DNA of 64,000 bases, taken from NCBI GenBank assembly GCA_035938175.1, contig DASZHD010000029.1, positions 17,446-81,445 of the forward strand. Reading direction: 5' to 3'. The position numbers and the translations under genes are program-made. This DNA is from DASRDE01 sp035938175. Its GTDB lineage: Bacteria > Vulcanimicrobiota > Vulcanimicrobiia > Vulcanimicrobiales > Vulcanimicrobiaceae. Shown here one piece after another: positions 7,063 through 14,960 of this stretch. Numbering within the stretch: the stretch's first letter is position 1; every line of letters starts with the position of its first letter. The notes beneath the pieces are model-generated. The model made no database searches and was not told where the DNA came from. It saw nothing but the letters and a program-made list of their open reading frames with translations.

Positions 7063-7671
7063 TCATTTCCTCGGTAAAACCCCCAACAACGCCCCATAAG
7101 CACTCGATAGTTCCTGTTCTCCCGCGACTACGTCGCCCAACGTGTTCGCAATCGCGTACGCTGCATAGGCGCAATCGCTTGCCGCGTAGGTTTGCGGCGA
7201 AATAATGAGCGCGATAAAGCTGCGCTGGGCATCGACCGTCAAGCGCTGAGCGTCGTACACCCGAGTTATGCGATACCGCATATCGAACGACATTTCGGAA
7301 GCGGCCTGCGAATTTTGCGAAATCTCCCACGCGGTCGATGCCGGAATGTCGGGACCGAAGCCCCGTGGATCTACACGGCGAAACGTGTCACGAATCTGAG
7401 CGCACGGTACGCGCGTCGCGGGGCCCGCGTTGTCCAGCGCGCTGAATGCATGAAAGACCTCAAGGTGATGCGGATACAACGCCGACAAATTGCGGTCGTT
7501 CGCCGCCAGCTCCTGACGAATTTCGACGAGCGACTGATGAAGCAATCGCTCCTGCTTGAGATGGTCTTGCCAGCTGTTCACCGCCAGCGCGAGCAAAATC
7601 GCAATAACGATCGAGATGATCTCGAGCAGTAAATCTGATGGGTTGATGCGCAGGCCGCGTTCTCTCTCCAT
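7063..7671 (-). CDS. Membrane-anchored protein of unknown function, DUF6090-like
   Basis: This 202-residue protein has a short basic N-terminus, one transmembrane helix (DLLLEIISIVIAILLALAVN, residues about 13-32) followed by SWQDHLKQERLLHQSLVEIRQELAAN and a helical periplasmic domain. The pattern of one N-terminal helix then NxWxD/QxxxxE resembles the DUF6090 family. It lies downstream of two small membrane proteins on the same strand, with gaps of 42 and 1 bp, so the three may be one transcript. No catalytic motif is visible. Confidence 0.75.
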   Translation of the reverse strand: MERERGLRINPSDLLLEIISIVIAILLALAVNSWQDHLKQERLLHQSLVEIRQELAANDRNLSALYPHHLEVFHAFSALDNAGPATRVPCAQIRDTFRRVDPRGFGPDIPASTAWEISQNSQAASEMSFDMRYRITRVYDAQRLTVDAQRSFIALIISPQTYAASDCAYAAYAIANTLGDVVAGEQELSSAYGALLGVLPRK

Positions 7672-7713
7672 GCGTGCGATAATGGGCCCGAAGGCGTTGC
7701 GGGTCCTCTCTGC

Positions 7714-7998
7714 CTATGGCCAGTCCCAAGTCAGACCTGCTGCTGCGGGTCCCGTGCAGCCGGCCAGCCCGTACAGAATCAGCGCTGCGCCGCCGATCGC
7801 GAAAAGAAACACGACGGAAGCGAAAATTGAAAGACGCGCTGCAGAAAGCCCGCGATTCCGGCGTCGCTGAGCGGCAAAGAAGACACACAGCGCAACCACA
7901 GCCGCGAACGCGAACATGATCCAAAACCGTGTGAGAAAGACGCCTTTATCCTGCGGGCAGTACCGCGCCGCGAACTCCTGCGCAATCGAGTGGAGCAT
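7714..7998 (-). CDS. Small membrane protein, paralogue of its upstream neighbour
   Basis: The 94-residue protein has two or three transmembrane helices. Its N-terminus AARYCPQDKGVFLTRFWIMF resembles GARYCVRQDAHAFLLLWALF at the start of the next gene upstream (8000-8497), so the two seem to be duplicates. It begins 1 bp after that gene ends. No function can be assigned. Confidence 0.65.
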   Translation of the reverse strand: MLHSIAQEFAARYCPQDKGVFLTRFWIMFAFAAVVALCVFFAAQRRRNRGLSAARLSIFASVVFLFAIGGAALILYGLAGCTGPAAAGLTWDWP

Positions 7999-7999
7999 A

Positions 8000-8497
8000 T
8001 TAGAACAACCGCTCCGACATACACCACGAGAGTCCGAATAGGAAAATACCTCCTGCGGCTATCGCGGCGACAGTCGAAATCAATGCGGCAGCGTACCACG
8101 AAGCTCGAATCGCTGCGCTCGCGCCGCTTGTAACCGCCCCATGCATGAACCGAACCGCCGCGCTCGATGATACCGTAATAATCACCCACGTAAGCGCCGC
8201 GCCGAATGCGTCACCGCTGATGCACATCCACGCGGTCAAATGCCGTGCGGAACTGCCGTACGCGCCCAGGCCCATCGAATACGGTGCAGAGCTATAACAG
8301 GCGTAAAATGTGCCGAGACCCAGCGCGCCGGTGCACACCGCCAGCAAGAGAAGGAAAGCGCTCAAAAACCGTTTCCCGCGCAAGTGCAGTTCGACGGAGA
8401 TACCCGCAAGTACCAAAAAAAGAGCCCAAAGCAACAAAAACGCGTGTGCGTCTTGACGCACGCAGTACCGCGCGCCCAGAGCCCAAATTTCGTCCAC
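8000..8497 (-). CDS. Four-helix membrane protein of unknown function
   Basis: This 165-residue hydrophobic protein has helices near residues 20-35, 45-65, 95-115 and 135-155. An ARYC motif near the N-terminus is shared with its downstream neighbour, and several cysteines lie at predicted membrane edges (FYACYSS, WMCISG, SWCMSE). It is the first gene of a probable three-gene minus-strand transcript. Nothing in the sequence shows an enzymatic activity. Confidence 0.65.
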   Translation of the reverse strand: MDEIWALGARYCVRQDAHAFLLLWALFLVLAGISVELHLRGKRFLSAFLLLLAVCTGALGLGTFYACYSSAPYSMGLGAYGSSARHLTAWMCISGDAFGAALTWVIITVSSSAAVRFMHGAVTSGASAAIRASWYAAALISTVAAIAAGGIFLFGLSWCMSERLF

Positions 8498-8813
8498 GAT
8501 TCAGGCTACCACGTGCCGGCGCAAGGCGAATCCCGTCACAAGCTTGAGGACCATATCGCTTTACACAATCCTCACAAGCGCGTAATCAAAGGTTTACTTG
8601 CTTGGATAGATAGCGAGCAAGCGTAAGAGGTAAAATCTACGTAACGCGGTGTACCGGCGCCGCAAGCGTTCACGTGGACGATCCACGCCATAGCGATACA
8701 GCATCTCTTCTCTTAGAAAGGTGCGGTTCGCGGTATTTCTTGCACCCATTTCATCGACCGCGTTGCCCGCCCCAAGTGCCTACACACACCAAGCGTATTC
8801 ATGGGGGGAGTTC
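8498..8813. other. Intergenic region between divergent genes
   Basis: This 316-bp stretch has no convincing gene. It holds a small dyad CGTGGA-CGA-TCCACG (8673-8687) and, just before the GH18-like gene, a strong GGGGGGAG Shine-Dalgarno. Promoters for both flanking genes must lie here, but I cannot place them with confidence. I looked for c-di-GMP riboswitch motifs because of the secreted glycosidase and did not find a good match. Confidence 0.5.
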
Positions 8814-10409
8814 ATGAAATACACTACGCGCGCGGCTCTGATTGCTGTCGCTCTCGCTCTCGCCGGCTGCGGACACACGACCGCCCCGCCGTTCTTTCCT
8901 ACCGGCGATCGAGGTTCGATGTCCACGTCCGCATCCTCCAATTTCGTCTTCAGCGAGTACAAGGACGTTTCGAATAATCTCTCCGGCAGTAATGTGATCT
9001 CGACGGCGGTCACCGGCTCGTTGCAGCCTGTCGTCAATGTCGTTCCAAATTGGATCGTCACCTGGGCTTTCGCAACGGGAAGCTGCGGAAGTGAGAGCTG
9101 GGAAGGTGCGGCGAGCGGTTCCGCGATTGCCTCAGCCAACGTCAGCCAGTGGGTGAATGCGAATCAAGGCTACATCATCTCGACCGGCGGTGCCGGAGGC
9201 ACGTTCACCTGTTCGAGCACGTCGAGTTTTCTGAGTTTCATTAAGCGGTACTATTCGGTGAATATGATCGGCGTCGATTTCGACATCGAGAACGGCCAGA
9301 CGCAGTCCCAGGTCAATCAGCTCGTCAACGACGTGAAGACGGCTGAGGCGACTTATCCCAATATGCGCTTCAGCTTCACGATCCCGACCGAGGGCGGGAC
9401 GTCCGGCGCCGCACTCGGCACCGAAGGCACGGAAGTGATGAACGCGATCAAAAGCTACGCTCTCGGCGGCAATTACGCCATTAACTTAATGGTCATGGAC
9501 TTTGGCGATCCGCCCAGCTCCTCATATTGTGTCGTGGCGAGCGGCAAGTGCGAGATGGGACAATCCGCGATTCAGGCTGCGAAGGATCTCCACAACGCGT
9601 ACGGTACGGCGTACAGCCACATCGAACTGACGCCGATGATCGGCACCAACGACAACACCGACGAAGTGTTCTCACTTGCCAACGTGGACGAGCTGTCGTC
9701 GTGGGTTCTTTCGAACGGTATTGCGGGCGTGCATTTCTGGGCGCTCGATCGTGACACGGACTGTTCACTGGGTACGGTGAGCGATAACTGCAACGGCGAT
9801 CCGGGTGCAGGCGTCTTCGGCTTTGCAAAACGATTCATCAGCGATCTCGGGCTGAACGGCGGCACGCCCGCACCCACCGCGTCGCCCACGCCGACGTCGA
9901 AACCAACTCCAACGCCGACGTCAAAACCAACGGCTACGCCGGCTCCGACGCCTACTCCGGGTTCCGGTGCGTTGAGCGGAACGATCCCCTCGACGGTGGT
10001 TTTCTACGATTACTTCGACAACGGCAACAGCTGCGGAATCGCACATCCGGTTATTCACACCTGCGCGGGCGGAACGGGAACGTGGAGCGATCCAATCACG
10101 TTCGCGGCGTCGACGTCGAACGATACCCAGATGCCGTACGGCTCGAAGATCTACGTGCCGTCCCTCCAGCGCTACTTCATTCGCGAGGATGACTGCGGAA
10201 GCGGTACGTGTTCGGGCGATACCGTGAATCTGTGGGTCGGCGGAAACGGCTCCGATGCCTCGACTGACGTGGCGAATTGCAAGAAATCGCTCACGCCCGG
10301 CGGCCCGGTCAACGTTATCTACAATCCGCCTTCGAACGAGCCTGTCTCGACGCTCGGTGCGTTGTGGAACGAATCAAACGGCATGTGTAACGGGTCGTAT
10401 AACTACTAG
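8814..10409 (+). CDS. Secreted GH18-like glycosidase lipoprotein
   Basis: The 531-residue protein starts at ATG 8814 after a strong Shine-Dalgarno. It has a lipoprotein signal peptide ending in ALAGC. The first domain (about residues 40-360) resembles chitinase-like GH18 proteins: strand motif IGVDFDIENGQ gives the D-x-D-x-E active-site pattern, and INLMVMDFGD and GVHFWALDRDTDC fit later barrel strands. A Pro/Thr/Ser-rich linker (about 362-395) leads to a Cys-rich C-terminal domain with KIYVPSLQRYFIREDDC, perhaps a double-psi-barrel-type domain. It probably acts on beta-1,4-linked glycans outside the cell; the substrate is uncertain. Confidence 0.8.
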   Translation: MKYTTRAALIAVALALAGCGHTTAPPFFPTGDRGSMSTSASSNFVFSEYKDVSNNLSGSNVISTAVTGSLQPVVNVVPNWIVTWAFATGSCGSESWEGAASGSAIASANVSQWVNANQGYIISTGGAGGTFTCSSTSSFLSFIKRYYSVNMIGVDFDIENGQTQSQVNQLVNDVKTAEATYPNMRFSFTIPTEGGTSGAALGTEGTEVMNAIKSYALGGNYAINLMVMDFGDPPSSSYCVVASGKCEMGQSAIQAAKDLHNAYGTAYSHIELTPMIGTNDNTDEVFSLANVDELSSWVLSNGIAGVHFWALDRDTDCSLGTVSDNCNGDPGAGVFGFAKRFISDLGLNGGTPAPTASPTPTSKPTPTPTSKPTATPAPTPTPGSGALSGTIPSTVVFYDYFDNGNSCGIAHPVIHTCAGGTGTWSDPITFAASTSNDTQMPYGSKIYVPSLQRYFIREDDCGSGTCSGDTVNLWVGGNGSDASTDVANCKKSLTPGGPVNVIYNPPSNEPVSTLGALWNESNGMCNGSYNY

Positions 10410-10441
10410 CCTGCTGTAATAATCTGCCAAACTGCAAAAGC

Positions 10442-10473
10442 ACAAAGCCGGTGGTAAATCCCACCGGCTTTGT
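10442..10473. terminator. Bidirectional intrinsic terminator
   Basis: ACAAAGCCGGTGG and CCACCGGCTTTGT form a perfect 13-bp stem around a 6-nt loop. It lies between the convergent GH18-like and msrA genes. Confidence 0.85.
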
Positions 10474-10483
10474 TCATGCAATC

Positions 10484-10996
10484 CTAAGCTCGCGCCCGCT
10501 GCGGCAGCTTCCAATCGGGCCGAACGAAATGACACGTATAACCGTCGGGATACTTTTGCAGGTAATCCTGATGTTCGGGCTCCGCTTCCCAAAACGGCCC
10601 GGCCGGCGCGACTTCGGTGACGACTTTTCCCGGCCAAAGCCCTGACGCGTCCACGTCCGCAATCGTGTCTTCGGCGACACGGCGCTGCTCGTCGGTCGTG
10701 TAGAAAATGGCCGATCGATACGACGTTCCGCGATCGTTGCCCTGACGGTTCACCGTCGTCGGATCGTGTATCTGAAAGAAAAATTCCAGTAACTGCCGGT
10801 AACTGAGCTGAGAGGGATCGAAAACGATCTCGATTGCCTCGGCGTGCGAGCCGTGGTTGCGGTACGTTGCATTGGGCACGTCGCCGCCGGAGTATCCGAC
10901 GCGCGTGGACAGCACGCCCGGGCGATTCCGAAGCAGCTCTTGCACGCCCCAGAAGCAGCCACCGGCCAGAATCGCACGTTCCATTTGCGTAGTCAT
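10484..10996 (-). CDS. msrA: Peptide-methionine (S)-S-oxide reductase
   Basis: This 170-residue cytosolic enzyme reduces the S-epimer of methionine sulfoxide in proteins. The catalytic GGCFWGVQELL motif is at the N-terminus, followed by GVLSTRVGYSGG, HAEAIEIVFDP, FFQIHDPTTVNRQGNDRGTSYRSAIF and EAEPEHQDYLQKYPDGYTCHF. All are typical MsrA signatures. The C-terminus lacks an MsrB fusion. ATG 10996 is preferred; 11014 is an in-frame alternative. It appears to be a single-gene unit. Confidence 0.97.
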   Translation of the reverse strand: MTTQMERAILAGGCFWGVQELLRNRPGVLSTRVGYSGGDVPNATYRNHGSHAEAIEIVFDPSQLSYRQLLEFFFQIHDPTTVNRQGNDRGTSYRSAIFYTTDEQRRVAEDTIADVDASGLWPGKVVTEVAPAGPFWEAEPEHQDYLQKYPDGYTCHFVRPDWKLPQRARA

Positions 10997-11054
10997 GTGA
11001 CTACGGTATAGCAAACGGCGCGTCGCGGCAAGATCGGACTCGTGCAGAATCGCC

Positions 11055-11852
11055 TTATCGAACGACGGGCCGCGTCAGGCGCGTCCCGGAAAACCGTTCC
11101 GGACTCGGTGCGCTCGCAAAAGCGAGGGCGATGCCGACGACCCACGCCGCCGCCGTCATCAAGTAATTCATCGAGATCTCATTCCAGTTTGAAAGAACCT
11201 GCGGATGGCCCGCAATTCGCGGAACCCAAACCAACAGTCCGAACAGCGCCATCATCAGTGCCATAAGATTTGTTGCAAGCGCGGCTTGACGGTCGATCAA
11301 CAGTGCAATTCCGGCCAGCGCAAACGCGATTGTGGTAACGATCGTCCAAAACATCTGGTTCGGCGGAATCCACGCCGGGACCAAACTCGCCGTGTACTGC
11401 AGATAGACGACTTGCGCCCACGCGAACGACAAAGCACACACGCCAAGGAGAATCCGTGACATCCGTATCAAGGACACACGCCGCGTTGCAAGGGTAATCG
11501 AAAGCGAGTAACCCGCCAGCGCGCCGCACACTATGGAGAACTTCTCGAAGAAGTTGATGTACGGGTCTTTATTGAGCGGTGACGCGATCATGTCCGGTAC
11601 GCAAACTAACGAGAAAATCAAGAAAACGCCGCCGAGCGCGATCCACGCAAATTGCGTTGTACGCGAAAACATAACGGCGATACCGCCGGTGATTACCGCT
11701 ATCGTAAGGAACCAAGCCGCCACTGTCGCTGCAAGCGTCCCGAGGGGATGCAGAAACTGCCACATGTCCGAGTCGTGCCACCGCAGTTCGACGACGCCAA
11801 ACAGCACGGCCGACGCCCCAAAGAGAAGCCGGGCGTAGAACGCTGCTTTCAT
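11055..11852 (-). CDS. Polytopic membrane protein, DoxX-like
   Basis: The 265-residue protein has seven or eight transmembrane helices. The N-terminal FYARLLFGASAVLFGVVELRWHDSDMWQFLHP resembles the start of DoxX/SURF4-like membrane proteins, and a similar arrangement recurs in the second half, suggesting internal duplication. It is followed on the same strand by HdeD and TMEM175-type genes upstream, all small stress-type membrane proteins. No cofactor-binding residues are obvious. Confidence 0.7.
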   Translation of the reverse strand: MKAAFYARLLFGASAVLFGVVELRWHDSDMWQFLHPLGTLAATVAAWFLTIAVITGGIAVMFSRTTQFAWIALGGVFLIFSLVCVPDMIASPLNKDPYINFFEKFSIVCGALAGYSLSITLATRRVSLIRMSRILLGVCALSFAWAQVVYLQYTASLVPAWIPPNQMFWTIVTTIAFALAGIALLIDRQAALATNLMALMMALFGLLVWVPRIAGHPQVLSNWNEISMNYLMTAAAWVVGIALAFASAPSPERFSGTRLTRPVVR

Positions 11853-11907
11853 ATGAAGGCAACGCGCGCCCGGCGTATTCTGTGACGGTTAGCGGCCGGT
11901 GCCGCGG

Positions 11908-12483
11908 TTAGTGACTGAGAGCTACATCCACCGCGCGCCGCGCGCTGATGGCGAGCGCGATCCACGACACGCCGACGAAAATGAAGTTGATTCCGACGGC
12001 AAAGCCGATAAACCACGCGGCCGAAATCGGCCACTGGGCCCACAGCATCACACCCAGCACTGCCATGAGCAGACCGCTGAACGCGACCCACCCGTATTGC
12101 GGAAACTGTAGCCAAAGCGCGTAGATAACGCGGTAAATTCCGCCGATCAAAAAGTACACCGACAAGACCAGCGTTACGAGCAACGCCCCGGCGACCGGGT
12201 GCTGTATGAGCGCGAAGCCGACGACCACATCCAACGCTCCCAGCAGCAGGTACAGAACAACGTGGCCTGCACCATGCGCTTGAAACGTCAGCGCGAGTTG
12301 AAAGATGCCTGCGGCGATCATGATCGCGCCCAACGCTATGACCGCGGCGATCGTCGAATGCCCTTGATAAGCCACCGCAGCGACGCCCAGTACGACCAGG
12401 GCGATTCCCAGAGCCAAGAACCAGCCCCATTCCTTGCGCACTGCCGACATCGACGCGTTTACGTCTGCCATAAAGGTACTCAT
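11908..12483 (-). CDS. HdeD family membrane protein (DUF308)
   Basis: This 191-residue protein has six transmembrane helices in three DUF308 repeats: WGWFLALGIALVVLGVAAVA, AGHVVLYLLLGALDVVVGFALI and YGWVAFSGLLMAVLGVMLWAQWP. This is the HdeD acid-resistance membrane-protein pattern. The ATG at 12483 is chosen because GGAGGA lies 9 nt upstream, whereas the ATG at 12492 would abut it. The molecular activity of HdeD is not known. Confidence 0.9.
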   Translation of the reverse strand: MSTFMADVNASMSAVRKEWGWFLALGIALVVLGVAAVAYQGHSTIAAVIALGAIMIAAGIFQLALTFQAHGAGHVVLYLLLGALDVVVGFALIQHPVAGALLVTLVLSVYFLIGGIYRVIYALWLQFPQYGWVAFSGLLMAVLGVMLWAQWPISAAWFIGFAVGINFIFVGVSWIALAISARRAVDVALSH

Positions 12484-12542
12484 GAAAAACATTCCTCCAC
12501 TCCGACCATACGGCAGAAGTGGGAAAGTCTTGGGAACGGCGG

Positions 12543-13139
12543 CTACTGCTTGATGCCGATGAGCGGCTCGAACCGGCGGTCGGGCACGAACCAAATGACC
12601 GCTACCGTTACCAGCAGCGCGTCGGTCGCGAACGGATAGAAGAACGACACGACGATGGCGATTGCGTACAGGAGCAGAGATATCTGCCCTTTCACGTCCA
12701 CCGCGACCGCTTTGGCAAACGGCGTTTCCGGGCCGTTTACGCGCAAGAGCGCTCGCTGCAAAACCGTGTACGCAACGGCATTCAATAAGAAGACGATGGC
12801 GTAAAGCGTCGTCGGCCCGCTGGCACGCAGATTCGCTCCCAGCCACGCCGTGGAAAATGGAATCAGCGAAAGCCAGAAAAGCAAATTCAAGTTGGCCCAC
12901 ATCGCTCTGCCGTCTACGCCGCGGCTGGCGCGCAGCAAATGATGATGATTGTTCCAGTAGATGCCGATGAACGCAAAACTCAGCGCGTACGTTCCGAGCG
13001 CCGGCAGCGATTGCGACAACGCTCCGAAGCTCGTTCCGTTGGGCGGCCGCAGCTCGAGGACCATAATCGTGATGATCACGGCAAATACGCCGTCGCTGAA
13101 CGCTTCTACGCGGTCCGTTTCGGTCGCGAATCGTCTCAT
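12543..13139 (-). CDS. TMEM175-family (DUF1211) potassium channel-like protein
   Basis: This 198-residue membrane protein has the family signature RVEAFSDGVFAVIITIMVLEL in TM1 (about residues 9-29), then IYWNNHHHLLR and ANLNLLFWLSLIPFSTAWLG. Six helices are predicted, the size of bacterial single-repeat TMEM175 channels, which form tetramers and conduct potassium. The ATG at 13139 directly precedes the conserved segment; an in-frame start at 13205 would add 22 non-conserved residues. Confidence 0.92.
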   Translation of the reverse strand: MRRFATETDRVEAFSDGVFAVIITIMVLELRPPNGTSFGALSQSLPALGTYALSFAFIGIYWNNHHHLLRASRGVDGRAMWANLNLLFWLSLIPFSTAWLGANLRASGPTTLYAIVFLLNAVAYTVLQRALLRVNGPETPFAKAVAVDVKGQISLLLYAIAIVVSFFYPFATDALLVTVAVIWFVPDRRFEPLIGIKQ

Positions 13140-13285
13140 GCATCGGGCAATTGGCGCTGGCCGAACGAAAACACCTTGACCGGTTTCCGGCACTTCGCTT
13201 ACCAAGGCGTTCTAGCGGCAGGCTGACGCCGGCTCGGAAGCTCGAGCCTTGGAAATCGCTCCTGCGTTAAAAAAAGCCCTCAAGA

Positions 13286-13333
13286 CTCTTTTAACAAGAG
13301 TACTTGCATTTTAAAAGTTACTTTGCTAGAATA
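13286..13333 (+). promoter_or_regulatory. Sigma-70-type promoter with adjacent dyad
   Basis: TTGCAT (13305-13310), 17 bp, then TAGAAT (13328-13333) form a good housekeeping promoter for the DoxX-like gene at 13380. Just upstream, ACTCTT-TTAAC-AAGAGT (13286-13302) is a perfect inverted repeat touching the -35 box and could be an operator. Confidence 0.7.
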
Positions 13334-13379
13334 CATACACCTGGCCGCGATGCGGCAACTGCGAATAAGGAGCGAAGTC

Positions 13380-13781
13380 ATGATTGCAACCGTTCAAGCT
13401 TCCAATCCATCCAATACCGCACTCTGGGCGGCCCGCGTCATCGGGGCGCTGGGCGTCCTGTTCTTGGCCTTTGATGCCGTAGGAAAATTCTTCCGTCCGC
13501 AGGCGGTCGTCGATGCCTTCGCCCGTCTTGGCTTGTCAATCGACGTCGCGCCGCTGATCGGCAGCATATTGCTCGCCCTGGTGATTTTGTACGTCATTCG
13601 GAGGACGCGCCGGCTCTCCGCAATTCTGTTGACCGGATATCTTGGAGGAGCAGTCGCCGTGCAATTGCGCGCCGGAAGCTCGCTCTTTGAAACGCTGTTT
13701 GCCGTCGCAATCGGCGTACTGGTGTGGGCACCGCTCTATCTGACGGACGAGCGCGTCCGAGCGGTGTTCGCAATAGAGTAA
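13380..13781 (+). CDS. DoxX-like small membrane protein
   Basis: The 133-residue protein has four transmembrane helices, with the DoxX_2-type pattern ARVIGALGVLFLAFDAVGKFFRPQAVVDAFARLG, then ALVILYVIRRTRRLSAILLTGYLGGAVAVQLRAG. An AAGGAG Shine-Dalgarno lies before ATG 13380. A clear promoter and terminator flank it, so it is a monocistronic unit. DoxX-like proteins are often tied to thiol or oxidative stress, but no activity can be read from the sequence. Confidence 0.88.
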   Translation: MIATVQASNPSNTALWAARVIGALGVLFLAFDAVGKFFRPQAVVDAFARLGLSIDVAPLIGSILLALVILYVIRRTRRLSAILLTGYLGGAVAVQLRAGSSLFETLFAVAIGVLVWAPLYLTDERVRAVFAIE

Positions 13782-13791
13782 TTCGAACAAA

Positions 13792-13827
13792 ACAGGCGCG
13801 CCGAGTACGCACAACCGGCGCGCCTGT
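13792..13827 (+). terminator. Intrinsic hairpin after the DoxX-like gene
   Basis: ACAGGCGCGCCG and CGGCGCGCCTGT form a perfect 12-bp stem with a 12-nt loop. The T-tract is weak, but the position 11 bp after the stop codon supports terminator function. Confidence 0.7.
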
Positions 13828-13845
13828 CGATTGCAAAGCGCTAGT

Positions 13846-13914
13846 CTACTGCGGTATCACCGGCGGGCTCAGCGCGATCCAGAAGAGCGCAAAAAGACGA
13901 CCCCAGCTCGGCAT
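13846..13914 (-). CDS. Possible 22-residue hydrophobic peptide
   Basis: A tiny frame begins with ATG 13914, preceded by AAGGAG at 6-nt spacing, and encodes a tryptophan- and proline-containing hydrophobic peptide ending SPPVIPQ. A second frame from ATG 13918 overlaps it. It lies in an otherwise gene-free stretch (13828-14061) opposite the arsR-like promoter. It may be a leader or membrane micropeptide, or chance. Confidence 0.25.
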   Translation of the reverse strand: MPSWGRLFALFWIALSPPVIPQ

Positions 13915-14061
13915 TCATATCTCCTTTGAACTCAAGGATACGGCACGCAACGTCGGGCTCGCACTATGTATTTGAGACTACGTACCTCATTCGTCCCGCT
14001 CTTCTGAAGAAGCCTTAAGATCGTCCGCACATCTGAAAGGTTCGACGAACGAGCCGGCGCC

Positions 14062-14090
14062 TTGACAAAATACTCATCGTTTGCTAAATA
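14062..14090 (+). promoter_or_regulatory. Sigma-70 promoter giving a near-leaderless transcript
   Basis: TTGACA (14062-14067), 17 bp, then TAAATA (14085-14090). Transcription would start at about 14096-14098, one to four bases before the ATG at 14100, and no Shine-Dalgarno is present. GTTAA half-sites flank the start codon (TTAAC 14092-14096 and GTTAA 14102-14106) and could be an autoregulatory operator. Confidence 0.65.
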
Positions 14091-14099
14091 GTTAACGTA

Positions 14100-14468
14100 A
14101 TGGTTAAAGACTTGCCTGTGGTTTTTTCCGCTCTGTCGGATCGCACGCGCTTTCAGGTCGTAGCTTCGTTACGCGCGCGTGAACTCAGTGCGGGAGAACT
14201 CGCCAGCCGCTGTGCTGTGAGTGCGCCGGCGATGAGCCGCCACTTACGCGTGCTGCGTAAAGCCGGAATGATCGAGCTCGCGCAATCGACCAACGCGGAC
14301 GACGCTCGCCTGCGGGTGTATCGCTTGCGCGCGAGGCCGTTTTTGTCGTTAGCGGAGTGGGCTGAGCACATGCAAGGCGTCTGGGCCGATCGGCTCGAGG
14401 GCTTCAAGACGTACGCGGATACCCGGGCGGCCGCGTCCCGAAAACTGCAAAGAGGACGACAGAAATGA
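14100..14468 (+). CDS. ArsR-family transcriptional repressor
   Basis: This 122-residue winged helix protein opens with VFSALSDRTRFQVVASLRARELSAGELAS and has the recognition helix SAPAMSRHLRVLRKAGMIE, followed by a wing (DARLRVYRLRARP). It lacks the ArsR metal-binding Cys pair (ELCVCDL), so it belongs to the non-metal branch that partners with SRPBCC proteins. It overlaps the next gene by 4 bp (translational coupling). The promoter lies immediately upstream and the message is almost leaderless. Confidence 0.93.
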   Translation: MVKDLPVVFSALSDRTRFQVVASLRARELSAGELASRCAVSAPAMSRHLRVLRKAGMIELAQSTNADDARLRVYRLRARPFLSLAEWAEHMQGVWADRLEGFKTYADTRAAASRKLQRGRQK

Positions 14469-14884
14469 ACACTGCCGCAGTTCGCGCTTCAGTCGACGTG
14501 TCGACGGATCCGTTGACGGCATTCGCAATTTTTACCGGCGAAATCGATAAGTGGTGGAAACGCGGGCCTCACAATTTCTACGACAGCCGCCGCGCGCGCG
14601 AGATGCGCTTTGAACCCGGTGTCGGAGGCCGGTATTTGGAAATCTACGACGGCGCCGCCGGCGATATGTTGGAGATCGGCCGCATCACCATTTGGGAACC
14701 CGGCACTCGGCTGGTGTGGCGATGCTCCCTCGACGACACGGAAATAGACGTACGGTTCGAGGCGATAGAGAGTGGAACGCGTGTATCCCTCGAGCAACGT
14801 CTGGTGCCGGCGGGAAAGAAAGCAGAATTTTACTCCGGCTGGGATCATATACTGGGGTGGTTTGCCGTTTACGCAAATTCATAA
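14465..14884 (+). CDS. SRPBCC (AHSA1-like) domain protein
   Basis: The 139-residue protein has the START/Bet v1-type fold of activator of Hsp90 ATPase homologues: DPLTAFAIFTGEIDKWWKRGP at the N-terminus, MRFEPGVGGRYLEIYDG, EIGRITIWEPGTRLVWRCS and GTRVSLEQRLVP, ending in the WDHILGWFAVY helix. Such proteins bind hydrophobic ligands. It is co-transcribed with the preceding ArsR-type repressor, the usual arrangement for this family. The ligand is unknown. Confidence 0.92.
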   Translation: MNTAAVRASVDVSTDPLTAFAIFTGEIDKWWKRGPHNFYDSRRAREMRFEPGVGGRYLEIYDGAAGDMLEIGRITIWEPGTRLVWRCSLDDTEIDVRFEAIESGTRVSLEQRLVPAGKKAEFYSGWDHILGWFAVYANS

Positions 14885-14960
14885 CGAAGCACACTCGACC
14901 ACGCTTGCCTGCTCTACGCCAGAACAAGGACCCGGCCGTTCTGCTGCCGATTGAGGTAGT

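Noticed and set aside
8498..8813. Possible c-di-GMP riboswitch before the GH18-like gene
   Set aside because: The characteristic GEMM core sequences and pairing could not be found; only a short CGTGGA/TCCACG dyad is present.
12484..13143. 411-residue frame fusing upstream sequence to the HdeD protein
   Set aside because: The upstream part is out-of-frame overlap with the TMEM175 gene. HdeD has its own ATG at 12483 with GGAGGA.
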